Below are positions 5,094 through 5,519 of a stretch of DNA of 5,519 nt, piece after piece. The DNA lies in assembly GCA_030632525.1 (NCBI GenBank), contig DAOVUP010000134.1, positions 1 through 5,519 on the forward strand, in the 5' to 3' direction. The notes beneath the pieces were generated by a model. It had not been told where the DNA came from and made no database searches. It saw only the letters and a list, made by a program, of their open reading frames with translations. The DNA is from Desulfobacteraceae bacterium (GTDB lineage Bacteria > Desulfobacterota > DSM-4660 > Desulfatiglandales > Desulfatiglandaceae). Position 1 is the stretch's first letter. Each line of letters opens with the position of its first letter. The position numbers were made by a program, and so were the translations under genes.

Positions 5094-5519
5094 CAAATGC
5101 CTCCACATGGCCTCTGCCGCTTTCTTTCCCATGTCTTCATCCCTTTCTTCCATCGGCAGATCGGGACTGCCCCCCCTGAGCCGGGCAATCCTCTCCTCGA
5201 GGGGTGGATGGGTTGAAAAGAGGTTCATCATGCTTTTGCCTGAGAGGGGGTTTATAATAAACATGTGGGCAGTGGACGGATTGGCCTTCATGGGGAGCCG
5301 CTTGGATGAGGTTCCCAATTTCTCAAGGGCGTTTGCCAGACCCTCGGGATTGCCTGCAAGACGTGCCCCCGTGGCATCGGCTAAATATTCCCTGGATCTG
5401 GAGATGGCCATCTGAATAAGCATGGCAGCGATCGGCGCAAGTATTGACATGGCAATCAGACCGATTATCCCAAGACCGCCCCCCCCTTCGTCGTCGTTTG
5501 ATCCTCCCCCAAAAAAGGC
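5082..5519 (-). CDS. htpX: HtpX-type M48 membrane metalloprotease, C-terminal half (runs off right edge)
   Basis: The minus-strand frame is open from the window edge to a TAA at 5082-5084, giving the last 145 residues of a protein that is usually about 280-290 long. The order is [17 protein letters not shown] (a Gly-rich cytoplasmic loop), a membrane segment [20 protein letters not shown], and then [17 protein letters not shown]. In the latter the Glu of SREYLAD is the conserved third zinc ligand of M48/HtpX proteases. Then follow [13 protein letters not shown], a [11 protein letters not shown] motif and [14 protein letters not shown], all typical of HtpX. The catalytic HExxH and the first membrane segments lie outside the window and cannot be checked. 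HtpX is an inner-membrane quality-control protease that cuts misfolded membrane proteins. An internal ATG at 5448-5450 should not be taken as the start. A run of eight C at 5479-5486, in the Gly codons, is a place for sequencing or slippage error, but the frame stays open across it. Confidence 0.93.
   Translation of the reverse strand, partial: AFFGGGSNDDEGGGGLGIIGLIAMSILAPIAAMLIQMAISRSREYLADATGARLAGNPEGLANALEKLGTSSKRLPMKANPSTAHMFIINPLSGKSMMNLFSTHPPLEERIARLRGGSPDLPMEERDEDMGKKAAEAMWRHLSGK

Noticed and set aside
5107..5415. Plus-strand open frame of 102 residues
   Set aside because: It is antisense to the clearly recognisable HtpX C-terminal region and has no supporting signals.

Overview
The window (roughly half G+C) looks like part of a chromosome from an anaerobic deltaproteobacterium-like organism (Desulfobacterota). 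This is an inference from the gene repertoire and protein style, not from any marker gene. I see no rRNA, tRNA, CRISPR array, insertion sequence or integrase. Six protein-coding genes are supported. Five lie on the minus strand, two of them cut by the window edges, and one lies on the plus strand.

Left part (1-2147): the N-terminal 412 residues of an APC-superfamily membrane transporter run off the left edge. Upstream of it on the same strand is a small universal stress protein (UspA family). The usp gene has a near-consensus sigma70-type promoter, a leader of about 135 nt, and a perfect 8-bp dyad just upstream of the -35 box. The pair suggests a transporter accompanied by a nucleotide-binding stress protein.

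Middle part (2148-4505): a MoxR-type AAA+ ATPase gene and a CoxE-like von Willebrand factor A (VWA) domain gene form a probable two-gene operon. It is read leftwards from a recognisable promoter at 4362-4391. MoxR/VWA pairs such as CoxD-CoxE and RavA-ViaA are known to work as ATP-driven chaperone pairs that remodel or activate a metalloenzyme or membrane complex. The client here is unknown. The 85-bp gap between the genes carries a heptamer repeat and an AT-rich imperfect hairpin.

Right part (4506-5519): a divergently transcribed, unrecognised 195-residue protein faces the MoxR operon. A perfect 10-bp inverted repeat (CGGGTTAATT) appears once on each side of the shared intergenic region, in the same orientation relative to each gene, which hints at co-regulation. 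The 3' end of this gene overlaps by 12 bp the 3' end of a convergent gene encoding the C-terminal half of an HtpX-type M48 membrane metalloprotease, which runs off the right edge.

The most interesting candidate is the MoxR-ATPase / VWA-protein / uncharacterised-protein neighbourhood. The VWA protein has a degenerate metal-binding (MIDAS) motif, and the divergent region has paired sites. A functional link between the three is inferred from context only.
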